A stretch of 64,000 bases of DNA from Mycetocola zhadangensis. GTDB lineage: Bacteria; Actinomycetota; Actinomycetes; Actinomycetales; Microbacteriaceae. Below the pieces are notes generated by a model that was not told the origin of the DNA, ran no database searches, and saw only the letters and a list, made by a program, of their open reading frames with translations. The stretch's first letter is position 1, and every line of letters starts with the position of its first letter. The stretch lies in NCBI RefSeq assembly GCF_003668565.1, contig NZ_RCWJ01000001.1, positions 992,001 to 1,056,000 of the forward strand. Direction: 5' to 3'. This document shows, piece after piece, positions 17,853 through 26,333 of the stretch. The position numbers were made by a program, and so were the translations under genes.

Positions 17853-18419
17853 GTGAACGACAGTGACAGCCCGCGTCGACCCGATGTAACAACCGTACAA
17901 ATCGTCGGGGGAGCTGAGCCTCTCTCCGTCACAATTCATCCCTACGACGACGGTTGGGTTGGCATTTTCCTGGAGCACCGACGAACGATCCGCAATGTCC
18001 TCGGAGATTTCGCCATCCAGATCGAGCACATCGGGTCCACCTCGGTTCCCGGGCTAGCAGCGAAGCCGATCGTGGACATCGTGGTCGCGGTGCCCGACAT
18101 CACCGCTGAGGAGGACTACCTCGATCCGCTCCTTGCTGCCGGATTTGAGCTGCGGGTCCGCGAGCCGGGCCATCGCCTTGTCCGCACGCCGACCCGCGAC
18201 GTCCATGTGCACCTCTACGAGCAGGGCGCTCCTGCTGTCGACGAGTATCTGCTGTTCCGTGATCATCTGCGGTCCGATGCCGACGACCGCAGTCTGTACG
18301 AGAACACCAAGCGAGCGTTGCTCAACCAGCGGTGGGACGACATGAACGACTATGCAGACGCAAAGACCGACGTCGTCCTCGCGATCAAAGAGCGCGCACG
18401 GGCGGCCCGCGAAATATAA
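17853..18419 (+). CDS. GrpB/UPF0157 family protein
   Basis: A 188-residue protein of the GrpB family, a nucleotidyltransferase-like fold. The signature IEHIGSTSVPGLAAKPIVDI and the HVHLYEQGAP and LLFRDHLRSD motifs are all present. The biochemical role of stand-alone members is unsettled. The GTG at 17853 is preferred: AAGAAT lies six bases upstream and the conserved region starts soon after; the frame is open further upstream without family similarity. Confidence 0.85.
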   Translation: MNDSDSPRRPDVTTVQIVGGAEPLSVTIHPYDDGWVGIFLEHRRTIRNVLGDFAIQIEHIGSTSVPGLAAKPIVDIVVAVPDITAEEDYLDPLLAAGFELRVREPGHRLVRTPTRDVHVHLYEQGAPAVDEYLLFRDHLRSDADDRSLYENTKRALLNQRWDDMNDYADAKTDVVLAIKERARAAREI

Positions 18420-18633
18420 CCCCGCACGCGGGCGTGAAAGCTCCTCCCGCAGCAGCTTGTTGCGTTCCGAACCTCGGCAGGCTTGACCGATCGCGCCCGG
18501 AATCGCGTTCAGATGAACCCACCATGAACGGACTCTGGCGGCGGAATTGAGAGTTTCGGCCCCCATAGATCGGCGTCACAATGGACGGACCCGGATCCGG
18601 GAAACGACGAGGGGTCGGCTCAGAGGAGTCTCG

Positions 18634-19281
18634 ATGCCCGAAGTCCCCGAACCGCCCGCAAAAAAGACGCAATCCAGCCGTTGGAGCATGAAAAAGGCGT
18701 CCGTGGCCGTTGGGGTGGCTGCTGGGTTGGTGACCATACTCGCCGGTGTTACCGCGATCGTCGGAGCCTTCAGCAGTTCCCGGGTGGCCAACGCCCCAAC
18801 CTGCAACGACCCGGGCTCGCTCAAAGAAGTCGCCGTCGAGGGACTCGTCGCCAGTAGCGAACTCGCGGAGCCACCGATCGTGCATAGCGCGAGTCGGCTG
18901 ATCGATGGAAATCTCAACCGCGCTTGGGTTGAAGGAGCCGAAGGCTATGGGGTCGGCGAACAACTGGACTTCACGTTCGACGAACCCGTGGATTTGAAAC
19001 TCATCTGTGTTGTGAACGGGTACGCGGGGACGCTTGCACAGTATGAAAAGAACGCCAGGGTCGGTCAGTTTGAGATCACGACTCAAACCGGAACGAGTAC
19101 CGACTCTCTCGGTGTGAAGGCCCCGAGTGAGTACGCGAACGCGCAGGAACTTGAGTTCCAACAGGGGATGACCGCAACCGTACGGCTTGTACTCACGTCC
19201 GCTCGACCGGGCACGGGCGCAAACGCCACCGAAGACACTTCCATCAGCGAGGTGACGTTCTGGGCGAGTACCTCGGATTGA
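18634..19281 (+). CDS. Membrane-anchored protein with NADase-type glycan-binding (discoidin-like) domain
   Basis: A 215-residue protein with a cytoplasmic Pro/Lys-rich start, one membrane helix (VAVGVAAGLVTILAGVTAIVG, residues about 23-45) and an extracytoplasmic beta domain. That domain has the sequence pattern VASSELAEP, LIDGNLNRAWVEGAEGYGVG and VVNGYAG found in NADase-type glycan-binding/F5-8C-like domains. AGAGGAG precedes the ATG; the frame extends upstream to 18547 without support. It probably binds surface carbohydrate. Confidence 0.75.
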   Translation: MPEVPEPPAKKTQSSRWSMKKASVAVGVAAGLVTILAGVTAIVGAFSSSRVANAPTCNDPGSLKEVAVEGLVASSELAEPPIVHSASRLIDGNLNRAWVEGAEGYGVGEQLDFTFDEPVDLKLICVVNGYAGTLAQYEKNARVGQFEITTQTGTSTDSLGVKAPSEYANAQELEFQQGMTATVRLVLTSARPGTGANATEDTSISEVTFWASTSD

Positions 19282-19284
19282 TCT

Positions 19285-19500
19285 GATCGGTGTCAGTCGG
19301 CCAGTTTCGGTGGCCGCATTGCCGAAAGGATCCGGGAACACCGTGGCCCTATTCAACAAACGGTGTCCGTGGCCCGCCTCGCTCTGCCAGTAGAGGCGGT
19401 GGTCATGCGACCGACTCCTCGACGAAAGGTGGTCCTCGCCCTCGCCAAACGCGAAAGCAGCGTCGGCCGACTGAAAGGCCCCCGCGGCTGGACGTTGGGC
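19285..19500 (-). pseudogene. Decayed ASCH-domain gene remnant
   Basis: Read on the minus strand, this stretch encodes ADAAFAFGEGEDHLSS, then RSRSHDHRLYWQ, then a remnant ending ATETGRL. It parallels the end of the intact ASCH protein at 17141 (VDAAFAFDEGEGDRSLESW; ending PPDLAD). The DNA also matches in part, for example the CAGTCGGCCAG at both 3' ends. No intact start or N-terminal half is present and the frame runs into unrelated sequence. It is a relic of a duplicated or exchanged ASCH gene just outside the island's left end. Confidence 0.6.
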
Positions 19501-19786
19501 CTGCCTGTGGCGGGTCGGGGCCGTTCTCGACGCTCACGAGTAGATGGAAATTGTCCATCGACCGGCCGAACCACTCGCCAAACATCCTTAGAGTTCCTCC
19601 GCGAACGCGTGCAATCTGCGAGGAGAGGTCAGCGCTAAGGTCACCCGCGCCGTTCAGGGGATGAGGCTGTACCGCTCAGGGCCCGGCTTCGGTGTTCGGG
19701 CGGAACCGCTCGCCAGCATCACGCCCCGCAAAAGAAAGCCCCTCCACTCCCGCGTATTCGCTGGGAAGAAGAGGGGTCAAACGGTT

Positions 19787-19815
19787 GTGCCGGTGGTGGG
19801 ACTCGAACCCACACG
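19787..19815. other. Left attachment site of the genomic island (tRNA-Leu 3' end copy)
   Basis: These 29 bases are identical to 37676-37704, which hold the T-arm and acceptor 3' half of the intact tRNA-Leu. The rest of the tRNA is missing here. The copy sits at the end of a 77-base imperfect repeat (19739-19815 versus 37628-37704, about ten mismatches) that also includes a terminator-like hairpin. This is the classical result of site-specific integration into a tRNA 3' end. Confidence 0.9.
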
Positions 19816-19970
19816 ACGCCCCTCTCCGAACCAACGTTTCCGCGCAATTCCGGGCCTGTAACAACACAGCATGCCACGAAATGACTTGGAATAAAGGGAT
19901 GATCCCTTCATTTCGAACCGCAAAAATCCCCGCATGATCCATCGACACCGAAACGTGCGAGGTCGTCAAG

Positions 19971-20225
19971 CTACCGGCGCGCGCGTCGCTCCAGGTTTCT
20001 CAGTGCACCCGCGGAGAGACCGGTGCGCTGTTGGCTGGCCCCCGAAACGATCGGTTGGCTCTTCGCAACTATGAACTCCTGAATGGCGTCCTCTGGAAAT
20101 GCCCAGGTACGGGAAATCTTCATGCCCCTGATTTCTCCGTTCCTCGCCAGCGTGCAGAGGTGTCGTGGCGTGGTTCGCAGGATGGCTGCTGCCTCTTCTG
20201 CGGTGTAGATCTGCTGGATTGACAT
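19971..20225 (-). CDS. Excisionase-like helix-turn-helix protein
   Basis: An 84-residue MerR/excisionase-type HTH protein (YTAEEAAAILRTTPRHLCTL, then ISRTWAFPEDAIQEFI), the usual form of Xis/AlpA-like proteins that direct recombination or control integrase. AAGGGA precedes the ATG at a suitable distance. Its place 156 bases inside the left attachment site, with the integrase at the other end, fits a recombination directionality factor; a transcriptional role is the alternative. Confidence 0.8.
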   Translation of the reverse strand: MSIQQIYTAEEAAAILRTTPRHLCTLARNGEIRGMKISRTWAFPEDAIQEFIVAKSQPIVSGASQQRTGLSAGALRNLERRARR

Positions 20226-20738
20226 TGGCTTCCCTTCAAGCTGCCGGTCCTAGCTCTATGCGGGTCGAGTCCATCCAGGTGTTCGACCGCGAAATGCCGG
20301 CGTAGCGGTTACGCATCTGTGGTCTCACGGGTGCAGCGGACGTCACGCCAGGGGGAGCCAGCCAGCGGGATCATGTCGTGGGCGTTGCGTTGCGCCGGGC
20401 GACGATGGACGGAGCAGCCCGGGCATCACACCAGCGGCGCTATGGTGATCTTCCCTGGTCCTGACGCCAGTGTGTCCTGACCTCCCCTGAGATATGCGCA
20501 CGGCTAAGGATGCGCCGCCCATAAAGGATGCGGAGGGCACCCTCTGCGGGTCGGTCGCTTCCTTGTGCAAGGAGAGGCGGCCGGCCATTTCCTGTTGAGA
20601 GCAGAGACGTCACGGCGCCGTCTAAGCCGGCAGTGCCGCAAGGCGGGCTACCAGACGGAGGGCCGGGCAAGCCCCGCAGCGGGCCTCACAGCAAGCTACC
20701 AAGCGCATCACAGGGTCGGCGCCGCGCATGAACCAGAC
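20226..20738. other. Intergenic stretch, no gene recognised
   Basis: About 510 bases between the excisionase-like gene and the HELAH protein gene. Frames here are short and compositionally unlike protein. I see no tRNA, strong terminator or repeat. It must hold the promoters of the divergent neighbours. Confidence 0.5.
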
Positions 20739-21476
20739 ATGGAACACAAACCGCGCCGTCAGATGGTTCTTCCCACGCTCGCGGTCGCCCTCTCAGTGCT
20801 GCTTTTCGCCCCTGTGGCTGTGCAGGTCTTCGCTGGTCCGACGGGCCAAACACGGACAGACGTGACTGCCGCTGCTCAAAGAATCTTCGCCATTTACGAT
20901 GTTGAGGGCGTGGAAAACATCGTCATCACGGAGGTGGAAGGCCTGACCGTTCTCGGCGAGACACCGGAGGGCACTGTCGCCGCTCTGGGGCCCGCTACGA
21001 CCGAGATTCTGATGGCGCCGAAGAGCCGGTTTCGGACCGCTGGTGAGTGGGCGACCGTCCTCCTCCACGAGCTTGCACATATTCGCCAGAAACAGATAGT
21101 GGATGCCCGAGCGCCTCACGGTGGTTGGGCCAGGCTATTTGCTTGGGCCGAGCTAAATGCCGTGTTGACAACCGATGCGCCGCCAATCCATGAGCGGCAT
21201 GGGCGCCTGGTGCTCGGTGCGCTCGAGGCCAGTGCTTCATGTTCTGTGGACCTGGCGAACCGCGGAGACAAACCGTACATCGAATCCGGCTGCACTTGGC
21301 CACAGCGTGCGGCAGCGGCCTTGATTGACGACGCGCTTTGGCCAACCGGAGAGCGAGTTCAGGAGCGGGCAGCAGAGCTCGAGGCTGCGGACACCGTGGC
21401 ACGGGAAGCCTCGCAGCGGTTGCGTGACAGAGCGGAATGTGTTCTCGTTGGTCGCGGCATGGCGAAGATCTGCTGA
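20739..21476 (+). CDS. Membrane-anchored or secreted HExxH protein
   Basis: A 245-residue protein with a basic start and a hydrophobic segment (LPTLAVALSVLLFAPVAVQVF, about residues 10-32) acting as signal peptide or anchor. Near the middle it has VLLHELAHIRQKQ, the HExxH zinc-metalloprotease motif. The rest is Ala/Glu-rich with four cysteines. A third zinc ligand cannot be assigned with certainty. I do not recognise a named peptidase family; HELAH alone is suggestive, not proof. The ATG at 20739 lies just ahead of the signal segment; the frame is open upstream. Confidence 0.65.
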   Translation: MEHKPRRQMVLPTLAVALSVLLFAPVAVQVFAGPTGQTRTDVTAAAQRIFAIYDVEGVENIVITEVEGLTVLGETPEGTVAALGPATTEILMAPKSRFRTAGEWATVLLHELAHIRQKQIVDARAPHGGWARLFAWAELNAVLTTDAPPIHERHGRLVLGALEASASCSVDLANRGDKPYIESGCTWPQRAAAALIDDALWPTGERVQERAAELEAADTVAREASQRLRDRAECVLVGRGMAKIC

Positions 21477-21819
21477 GGGCCGCCCCAGTGTGCACCTTCC
21501 TACGGCGACACCGCCCGACCCTCCTGCACCTCATGCCGGTCCGCCGCAACTCCTACACCGGCTGTTGACCGTGCTGGTGGGCGTTCCGGCAACGGCAGAG
21601 GCGGGTCGTGAGCAGCCGCGAGGAACGAGCGGGGCCTCATGTGGAGCCGCTACATAGACACGCTCTCGCTTGTGCGACATCGACGCTGGAGTTGATCGTG
21701 GTGGTCCGCACGACGGTCGCTTCGTCTGCGCGCCTGAGAGAGGCGTCCGCGTAGCTCGGTCCGACAACCACAATAAGACCGCGACAGGCGAACGGGACGA
21801 CTATTGGTACAACTTAAGC
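21477..21819. other. Intergenic stretch, no gene recognised
   Basis: About 340 bases between the HELAH gene and the DUF2971 gene. It contains no convincing frame, hairpin terminator or repeat. TACAAC at 21808-21813, six bases before the downstream GTG, may be a leaderless-type -10 element. Confidence 0.4.
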
Positions 21820-22761
21820 GTGACCGTTTACCAGCCCCCGCTGCCGGGGATGGATGCACCTCCGGCAAGCACGCGTGGAGTGCTCTGGCACTATACGTCT
21901 GTCAATTCGCTGGAGGCGATCGTGGGCTCGAGTATCTGGCGCGCCTCGTCCGTTCGCGACATGAACGACTTGGATGAGTTGCGGCTTGGCCAGCGCCGCC
22001 TGAGGAGAGCCGTGCGAGAGATGCGCGCGGCGCGTGGGGAGTTCGTCGGGGATCTTGAGGATGTCGTCGAGGCAGCTGTTGAGAACGTCTTCGAGACAGG
22101 CGGGTTCGGTATCTCCTTCAGCAGGGACGGTGACGACAACTCGCAGTGGGAGCGTTATGCCGGAACTGACGGAGTAGCAATTGGCGTCAACCGATGGCAC
22201 TTCCCAATGCTGTTCGATCGAACGGGGCAGTTCTCGTCGGCGGTCGACACCAACCTGATGGACTACCCGCTGCATTGGATGACGATGCGATATACCAAAC
22301 GCAACCAACTTCAGATTGCGCGAGAACGGTTGGCGGCTGCTGCGGACTTGATGGAGCGGGCCGATTCTGATTCAGTATCCTTTTCGATGTGGCAGAGGGC
22401 GAATGTGTCGGCCGGGTTCGCCCTCTCGGAGCTGATTATCTCGTGCAAGAACCGCGGGTTCCGATCCGAGCGCGAGATCCGCTATGTGGTTGGCGCTCCC
22501 TGGGATCGGACTCTTATCAAGGACGGACCTGGCGGACGAAGGTTCGTGGAGGTCACCGGAGGCGCCGAACGGGCGGGGCACCCGAGCGGAAGCCCCCAAC
22601 ATTCCACGAGATTTACGTCACCGCTCCCGATCGCATTCGTGCGCACCGGCCCTGCATGCACGACGCGGACCCGTCAGTATGTTTGTGCGCTTCTTTATCG
22701 GGACTACCCGCAGACAGCGGTGTTGCCTTCGAAGAGCACCCTGCGCGTCACAACACGATGA
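21820..22761 (+). CDS. DUF2971 family protein
   Basis: A 313-residue protein. The start of the conserved part, VLWHYTSVNSLEAIV then RASSVRDMNDLDEL, together with GISFSRDGDDNSQWERYAG, VAIGV and the later CKNRGFRSEREIRYVV, reproduces the order of motifs in DUF2971 proteins. These are common in prophages and islands and have no established function. The GTG at 21820 is chosen because TACAAC lies six bases upstream; an ATG at 21850 or a longer frame is possible. Confidence 0.75.
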   Translation: MTVYQPPLPGMDAPPASTRGVLWHYTSVNSLEAIVGSSIWRASSVRDMNDLDELRLGQRRLRRAVREMRAARGEFVGDLEDVVEAAVENVFETGGFGISFSRDGDDNSQWERYAGTDGVAIGVNRWHFPMLFDRTGQFSSAVDTNLMDYPLHWMTMRYTKRNQLQIARERLAAAADLMERADSDSVSFSMWQRANVSAGFALSELIISCKNRGFRSEREIRYVVGAPWDRTLIKDGPGGRRFVEVTGGAERAGHPSGSPQHSTRFTSPLPIAFVRTGPACTTRTRQYVCALLYRDYPQTAVLPSKSTLRVTTR

Positions 22762-22783
22762 AGGGCCCCGCGTGCGCACGATA

Positions 22784-22816
22784 GAGCCGCCCTTCACCTG
22801 AGCTGTAGGGCGGCTC
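22784..22816. terminator. Hairpin terminator after the DUF2971 gene
   Basis: A perfect 10-base inverted repeat (GAGCCGCCCT / AGGGCGGCTC) with a 13-base loop lies 22 bases past the DUF2971 stop. Only a short T-containing run follows (TTCGTT), so it is a GC-rich stem typical of actinobacterial terminators. Confidence 0.6.
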
Positions 22817-23591
22817 TTCGTTCAGCGCTTTAGGCCGCTCGGCGGTCGAGGCCGTTCAGCGACCAACTGCTCGGCGTCGGCGAACCCGGCCTAAACAGGC
22901 GGGAGGGGGAGCGGTTGGAGGACTGTCGAGCCGCGCGGCGTGGAGCGCCCTCGAGCGATTGAGATGGCCAGTCAAGAGCGCATTCATGCTGCGGCGCTCA
23001 GGGGCAGGCCACGAGCCTCCTGGTTGACACTCGGCTGGCCCATGCCGAGGCGCACGCTCTAGCCGGGGCCGATCGGAGATCCACATCTCTGGCTCCGAGC
23101 AGCACCGTCGTTCTGATGACGCGGGACATCAACCGGTTTGACGAGTGGATCCACAAGCGGTTGTTGTCAGGGAGTGTCAGCGCCCGAGTCCTTGCATTGG
23201 TCCCGCGGGCTCGGTGCTCGAGCAGAAGATAACTGTAGCCCCGTCCGATCGGTTGGAGCTGTAACGCGCAGCGACAGTTACGGGAGGCGGCGGTGTGTAT
23301 GCGCTCTTCGGGTGTGGACTGAACGACCGACGGAAGGGCGCGACGAAGTCGCCTTCACCGGGGGAGCGTCGAGTGAGCTGAACGCGGTTCGGCCGCCCCG
23401 GACTGGGGAACGGAACTGTTCGGCGGCATCGATAGGCTGACCATAATCGGCCCGAAAGAGCGCCTCAAGTTCACCTCCGACTCTTGGAAGGAGCCCGTTG
23501 CGACGGGTGGCTGATCGCTACAAGATGGAGGAAAACTTTGCGCAGTATGCCACCGTGGGCGATTGAGATGCGCACGACTCCGCGCTAAGAA
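22817..23591. other. Long intergenic stretch with a possible gene fragment
   Basis: About 775 bases without a convincing gene. On the plus strand near 23020-23230 an open frame reads LLVDTRLAHAEAHALAG and TVVLMTRDINRFDEW, ending at a TAA. The second piece has the shape of a PIN-domain C-terminal strand (TVVLTxD), which could be a toxin remnant, but no start or N-terminal acidic motif is visible. Otherwise I see no RNA gene or repeat. Confidence 0.3.
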
Positions 23592-24260
23592 TTGCTGGTC
23601 AACCTACTGGTCGAAGAGCCTGATGAAGGTACAGCAGGGTTGTTTCGAATCCACTTGCTTGAAGCTTACGAACGCGTGAAGCATCAAAATCCCGTCAGCA
23701 TAGAAGATCCGCTCCTTCGCCTGATGGTTCGACTTTCGGACCAACGCGCATATTCCTTGGGCACGGACAACGGGACATGGCTCGCGCTGTTCGCCATCCT
23801 TCGCGAGGAGTCTCCGGAAACCTTCGCGAGCTGGGTGAACTACCACCACGAAGACTTCTGGTTGGATCAAGACATTGGACAGGTCGCCGCTTGGGCCTAC
23901 GAGAACGCCGACGGCGTTATCGTTGAGCGCTTCCCCGGCTTAAATGAGGCTTTATTGAGAGCGGCTACTGAGGCAAGGCGACAGGCCACAGAGCGAAACA
24001 CATCCCAAACAAGCGGTAATGAGGCCAAGGGTGGTTGTTACATTGCCACCGCAGTGTACGGCTCATACGACGCAGATCCGGTGCTCACGCTTCGCCGTTT
24101 CCGCGATGAACGGCTGTCCCTCTCAGCGGCAGGGCGCGGTTTCATCCACTGGTACTACGTCATAAGCCCGGTGCTCGTTCGGCGGTTCGGGCACGTGGAC
24201 GCGCTGCATCGGTCCGCGAAGTTTCTGCTCGACAGAATCGTGCGGCGGCTCGAGAGCTAG
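23592..24260 (+). CDS. CFI-box-CTERM domain protein
   Basis: A 222-residue protein. Residues 1-130 are helical and not recognised. After a polar linker (RNTSQTSGNEAKG) comes GGCYIATAVYGSYDADPVLT and LRRFRDERLSLSAAGR, then WYYVISPVL: the CFI-box C-terminal domain, here CYIATAVYG. Its function is unknown, though it recurs at the ends of many otherwise different proteins. The start is uncertain: a TTG at 23592 is the first in-frame candidate and has no clear ribosome site, so the N-terminus may be truncated. It lies 338 bases upstream of the AIPR gene in the same direction. Confidence 0.65.
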   Translation: MLVNLLVEEPDEGTAGLFRIHLLEAYERVKHQNPVSIEDPLLRLMVRLSDQRAYSLGTDNGTWLALFAILREESPETFASWVNYHHEDFWLDQDIGQVAAWAYENADGVIVERFPGLNEALLRAATEARRQATERNTSQTSGNEAKGGCYIATAVYGSYDADPVLTLRRFRDERLSLSAAGRGFIHWYYVISPVLVRRFGHVDALHRSAKFLLDRIVRRLES

Positions 24261-24586
24261 ACGCCTCGATCTCGAGAGAAGGGATCCCCGTGTGCTCCAG
24301 GAGCACGCCGCCTCGTTGCGCAACTGAAGGTCGGGCTGGCCAGATGTGTAACAGCCGGAGCAAAAATGCCCTGCACGACGACGACGCTATCCGGGCTCAA
24401 ACTGGCTATTGCCCTCATGAGCCGGCTATCGATAGACCGCATATCGGTGCCGACGAGGGATCAGGCACACCTCGATTCGGCGAACGAGGAAAGCGACAGA
24501 GCTGGCTGCTTGGTTCGAACCTCAACGCCCCGAACTCGGGTCAGGAAGATTCCGTCGAGTAGCGCGAAGCGATCGAGCCGCGCATA

Positions 24587-24592
24587 TAGGGT
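24587..24592 (+). promoter_or_regulatory. Probable -10 element of leaderless AIPR gene
   Basis: TAGGGT, within TATAGGGT, six bases upstream of the ATG. It follows the same TAnnnT-N6-start pattern as at least eight other genes in this window. No convincing -35 is visible. Confidence 0.5.
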
Positions 24593-24598
24593 TTGGGC

Positions 24599-26284
24599 AT
24601 GGATGTGAATGATCTTCGTTATAAGCCGCTCTCCGCCGAACTAGGCAGAGTTCAAACGGACACTGGGCTGCCCGAATCGGCGTCCTTTCTCTACTGGTTT
24701 TTGATCAATGTCTATCGGCTGGAGGAGACGGACGCTCGCGACGCGATTTGCGATAAGCCGAACGATAAAGGTATTGACGGAATCTATGTCGACCACAACG
24801 AACAAGAAGTGCATTTCCTTCAGGCCAAGATTCGTCAGAAGAACAACGGCACCGTAGGCGACGTTGGACCAAAGAATTTGATGTCGTCGATGCATCAGTT
24901 CGGGACCCCCGAAAAGGTGGCGACAATATTGGCTGGGAATGCGAGCCCGGAACTGAAACGACTCGTCCAGCGAATTCAACTCTCCGATCTTCTCTCTTCC
25001 GATTACTCGATCCGGGCCATATACGTATCCAATGAGCTCAGTGACACGGACTCGAACGCGTATGAAGCGCTGACACCGGAGTTGCGCATATTTGATCGAA
25101 AAGAGATTGCCGCCAGCGTTGTGGACCCAGCCGCCTCGACCGGCAAAGATGAGTTCACTTTCAACACCTCGTATGTCGAGCCGATGGAGGTTGAAGCTGG
25201 CACCCCTACATCACGATCGACGATGTACGTGTTCCCGGCTTCAGCCCTACAGCTCGTCCATATGGAGGGGATAAGCGATGGCTCCTTATTTGAGGACAAC
25301 GTCAGGTTCACTCTGGGCAATACCTCCGTCAACAAATCCATCAAGGCTTCGGTGGTGGACAAGTCCACACATGCTAACTTCCTGCTCTTCCACAACGGGA
25401 TTACGGTCTTGTGCAAAGAAGTCGATGCCAGCACCGAAGGCCAACTGAAGGTAAAGACTTATACCGTGGTGAACGGTGCTCAGAGTCTCACAAACTTCTA
25501 TAACAACAAGGCGAAGCTGACGGACGATCTTCGCGTTCTAGTGAAAGTAATTGCCCTAGGTGACGACGCACTCGCTCGCACCATCACCGAAAACAGCAAC
25601 AATCAGAACGCAATCAAGCCGAGAGACATGAGGTCGAACCACGTCCTTATGACCAGGCTCCAAACGGAAATGTCGTCGTCGAGGCCAGACTATTTCTTCG
25701 AGATCAAAAGGGGCGAAAAAACGCCCACTGGGAAGACAACCATTACCAATGAGCTGGCCGGACGAATACTGCTTTCATTTGACTTGAACGAACCCTGGTC
25801 CGCCCACCAAATCTACAAAGTGTTCGATGAAAAGTACGCGGCTATCTTCGGCCGTCCCGAGGTCAACGCTGCTCGCATTGTTTTCCTGTACCGACTCAAC
25901 TTGGTCGTCCAAGACAGCATGGCGCGAGTGAAGAATCGGCCAATGGCGTCTTACACCCTCACACGATTCTTTATTCTGAGCGTATTAGCGGAAATCCTCA
26001 GGGGGGGTTCGGCGTCGGGTCAAGTGATCAAAAATCCCTCGATCTTTGACGAGCGGACTATCGAGTCGTTGTTACTGACCTCTGCCGAGATTCTGAAGAC
26101 CCTCATCGTCGACCTCAACGTCGCAGCTGCTGGCGAATTCGATTACAAATCAGTTTTGAAGAGCCCTTCGCAGTCGAACGCCATTGCTGCAACCCTCCGA
26201 AAAGATTACGAAAAGGATGTGCTTCGCGAGAAGGCCGAGCCGATCGAGACCTGGGTGATTCCTGACTCCAAGAAAGCATCGTAG
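24599..26284 (+). CDS. AIPR-family protein with N-terminal nuclease-like domain
   Basis: A 561-residue protein. Residues 45-85 show NDKGIDGIYVD followed by VHFLQAKI, the D...QxK spacing of a restriction-endonuclease-like (PD-(D/E)xK) core. The remainder matches AIPR (abortive infection phage resistance) proteins: HNGITVLCKEV, the TYTVVNGAQSLTNFYNN motif, then NSNNQNAIKPRDMR and a long helical C-terminus. AIPR members are tied to phage resistance in several bacteria, with mechanism poorly known. TAGGGT (24587-24592) lies six bases before the ATG, suggesting leaderless expression. The gene is clearly more A+T-rich than the chromosome, indicating transfer. Confidence 0.85.
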   Translation: MDVNDLRYKPLSAELGRVQTDTGLPESASFLYWFLINVYRLEETDARDAICDKPNDKGIDGIYVDHNEQEVHFLQAKIRQKNNGTVGDVGPKNLMSSMHQFGTPEKVATILAGNASPELKRLVQRIQLSDLLSSDYSIRAIYVSNELSDTDSNAYEALTPELRIFDRKEIAASVVDPAASTGKDEFTFNTSYVEPMEVEAGTPTSRSTMYVFPASALQLVHMEGISDGSLFEDNVRFTLGNTSVNKSIKASVVDKSTHANFLLFHNGITVLCKEVDASTEGQLKVKTYTVVNGAQSLTNFYNNKAKLTDDLRVLVKVIALGDDALARTITENSNNQNAIKPRDMRSNHVLMTRLQTEMSSSRPDYFFEIKRGEKTPTGKTTITNELAGRILLSFDLNEPWSAHQIYKVFDEKYAAIFGRPEVNAARIVFLYRLNLVVQDSMARVKNRPMASYTLTRFFILSVLAEILRGGSASGQVIKNPSIFDERTIESLLLTSAEILKTLIVDLNVAAAGEFDYKSVLKSPSQSNAIAATLRKDYEKDVLREKAEPIETWVIPDSKKAS

Positions 26285-26333
26285 TGGAAACGCAAGTTTG
26301 ATCCTTGCGCCTGTGTGGGTCGTCCGCGTCAGA

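Noticed and set aside
18385-19359. Minus-strand frame opposite the glycan-binding-domain gene
   Set aside because: The plus-strand gene has a signal anchor, domain motifs and a ribosome site. Only the far upstream part of this frame reflects the ASCH relic.
19787-19815. A second tRNA gene
   Set aside because: Only the T-arm and acceptor 3' strand are present; the D-arm and anticodon arm are missing. It is an attachment-site copy.
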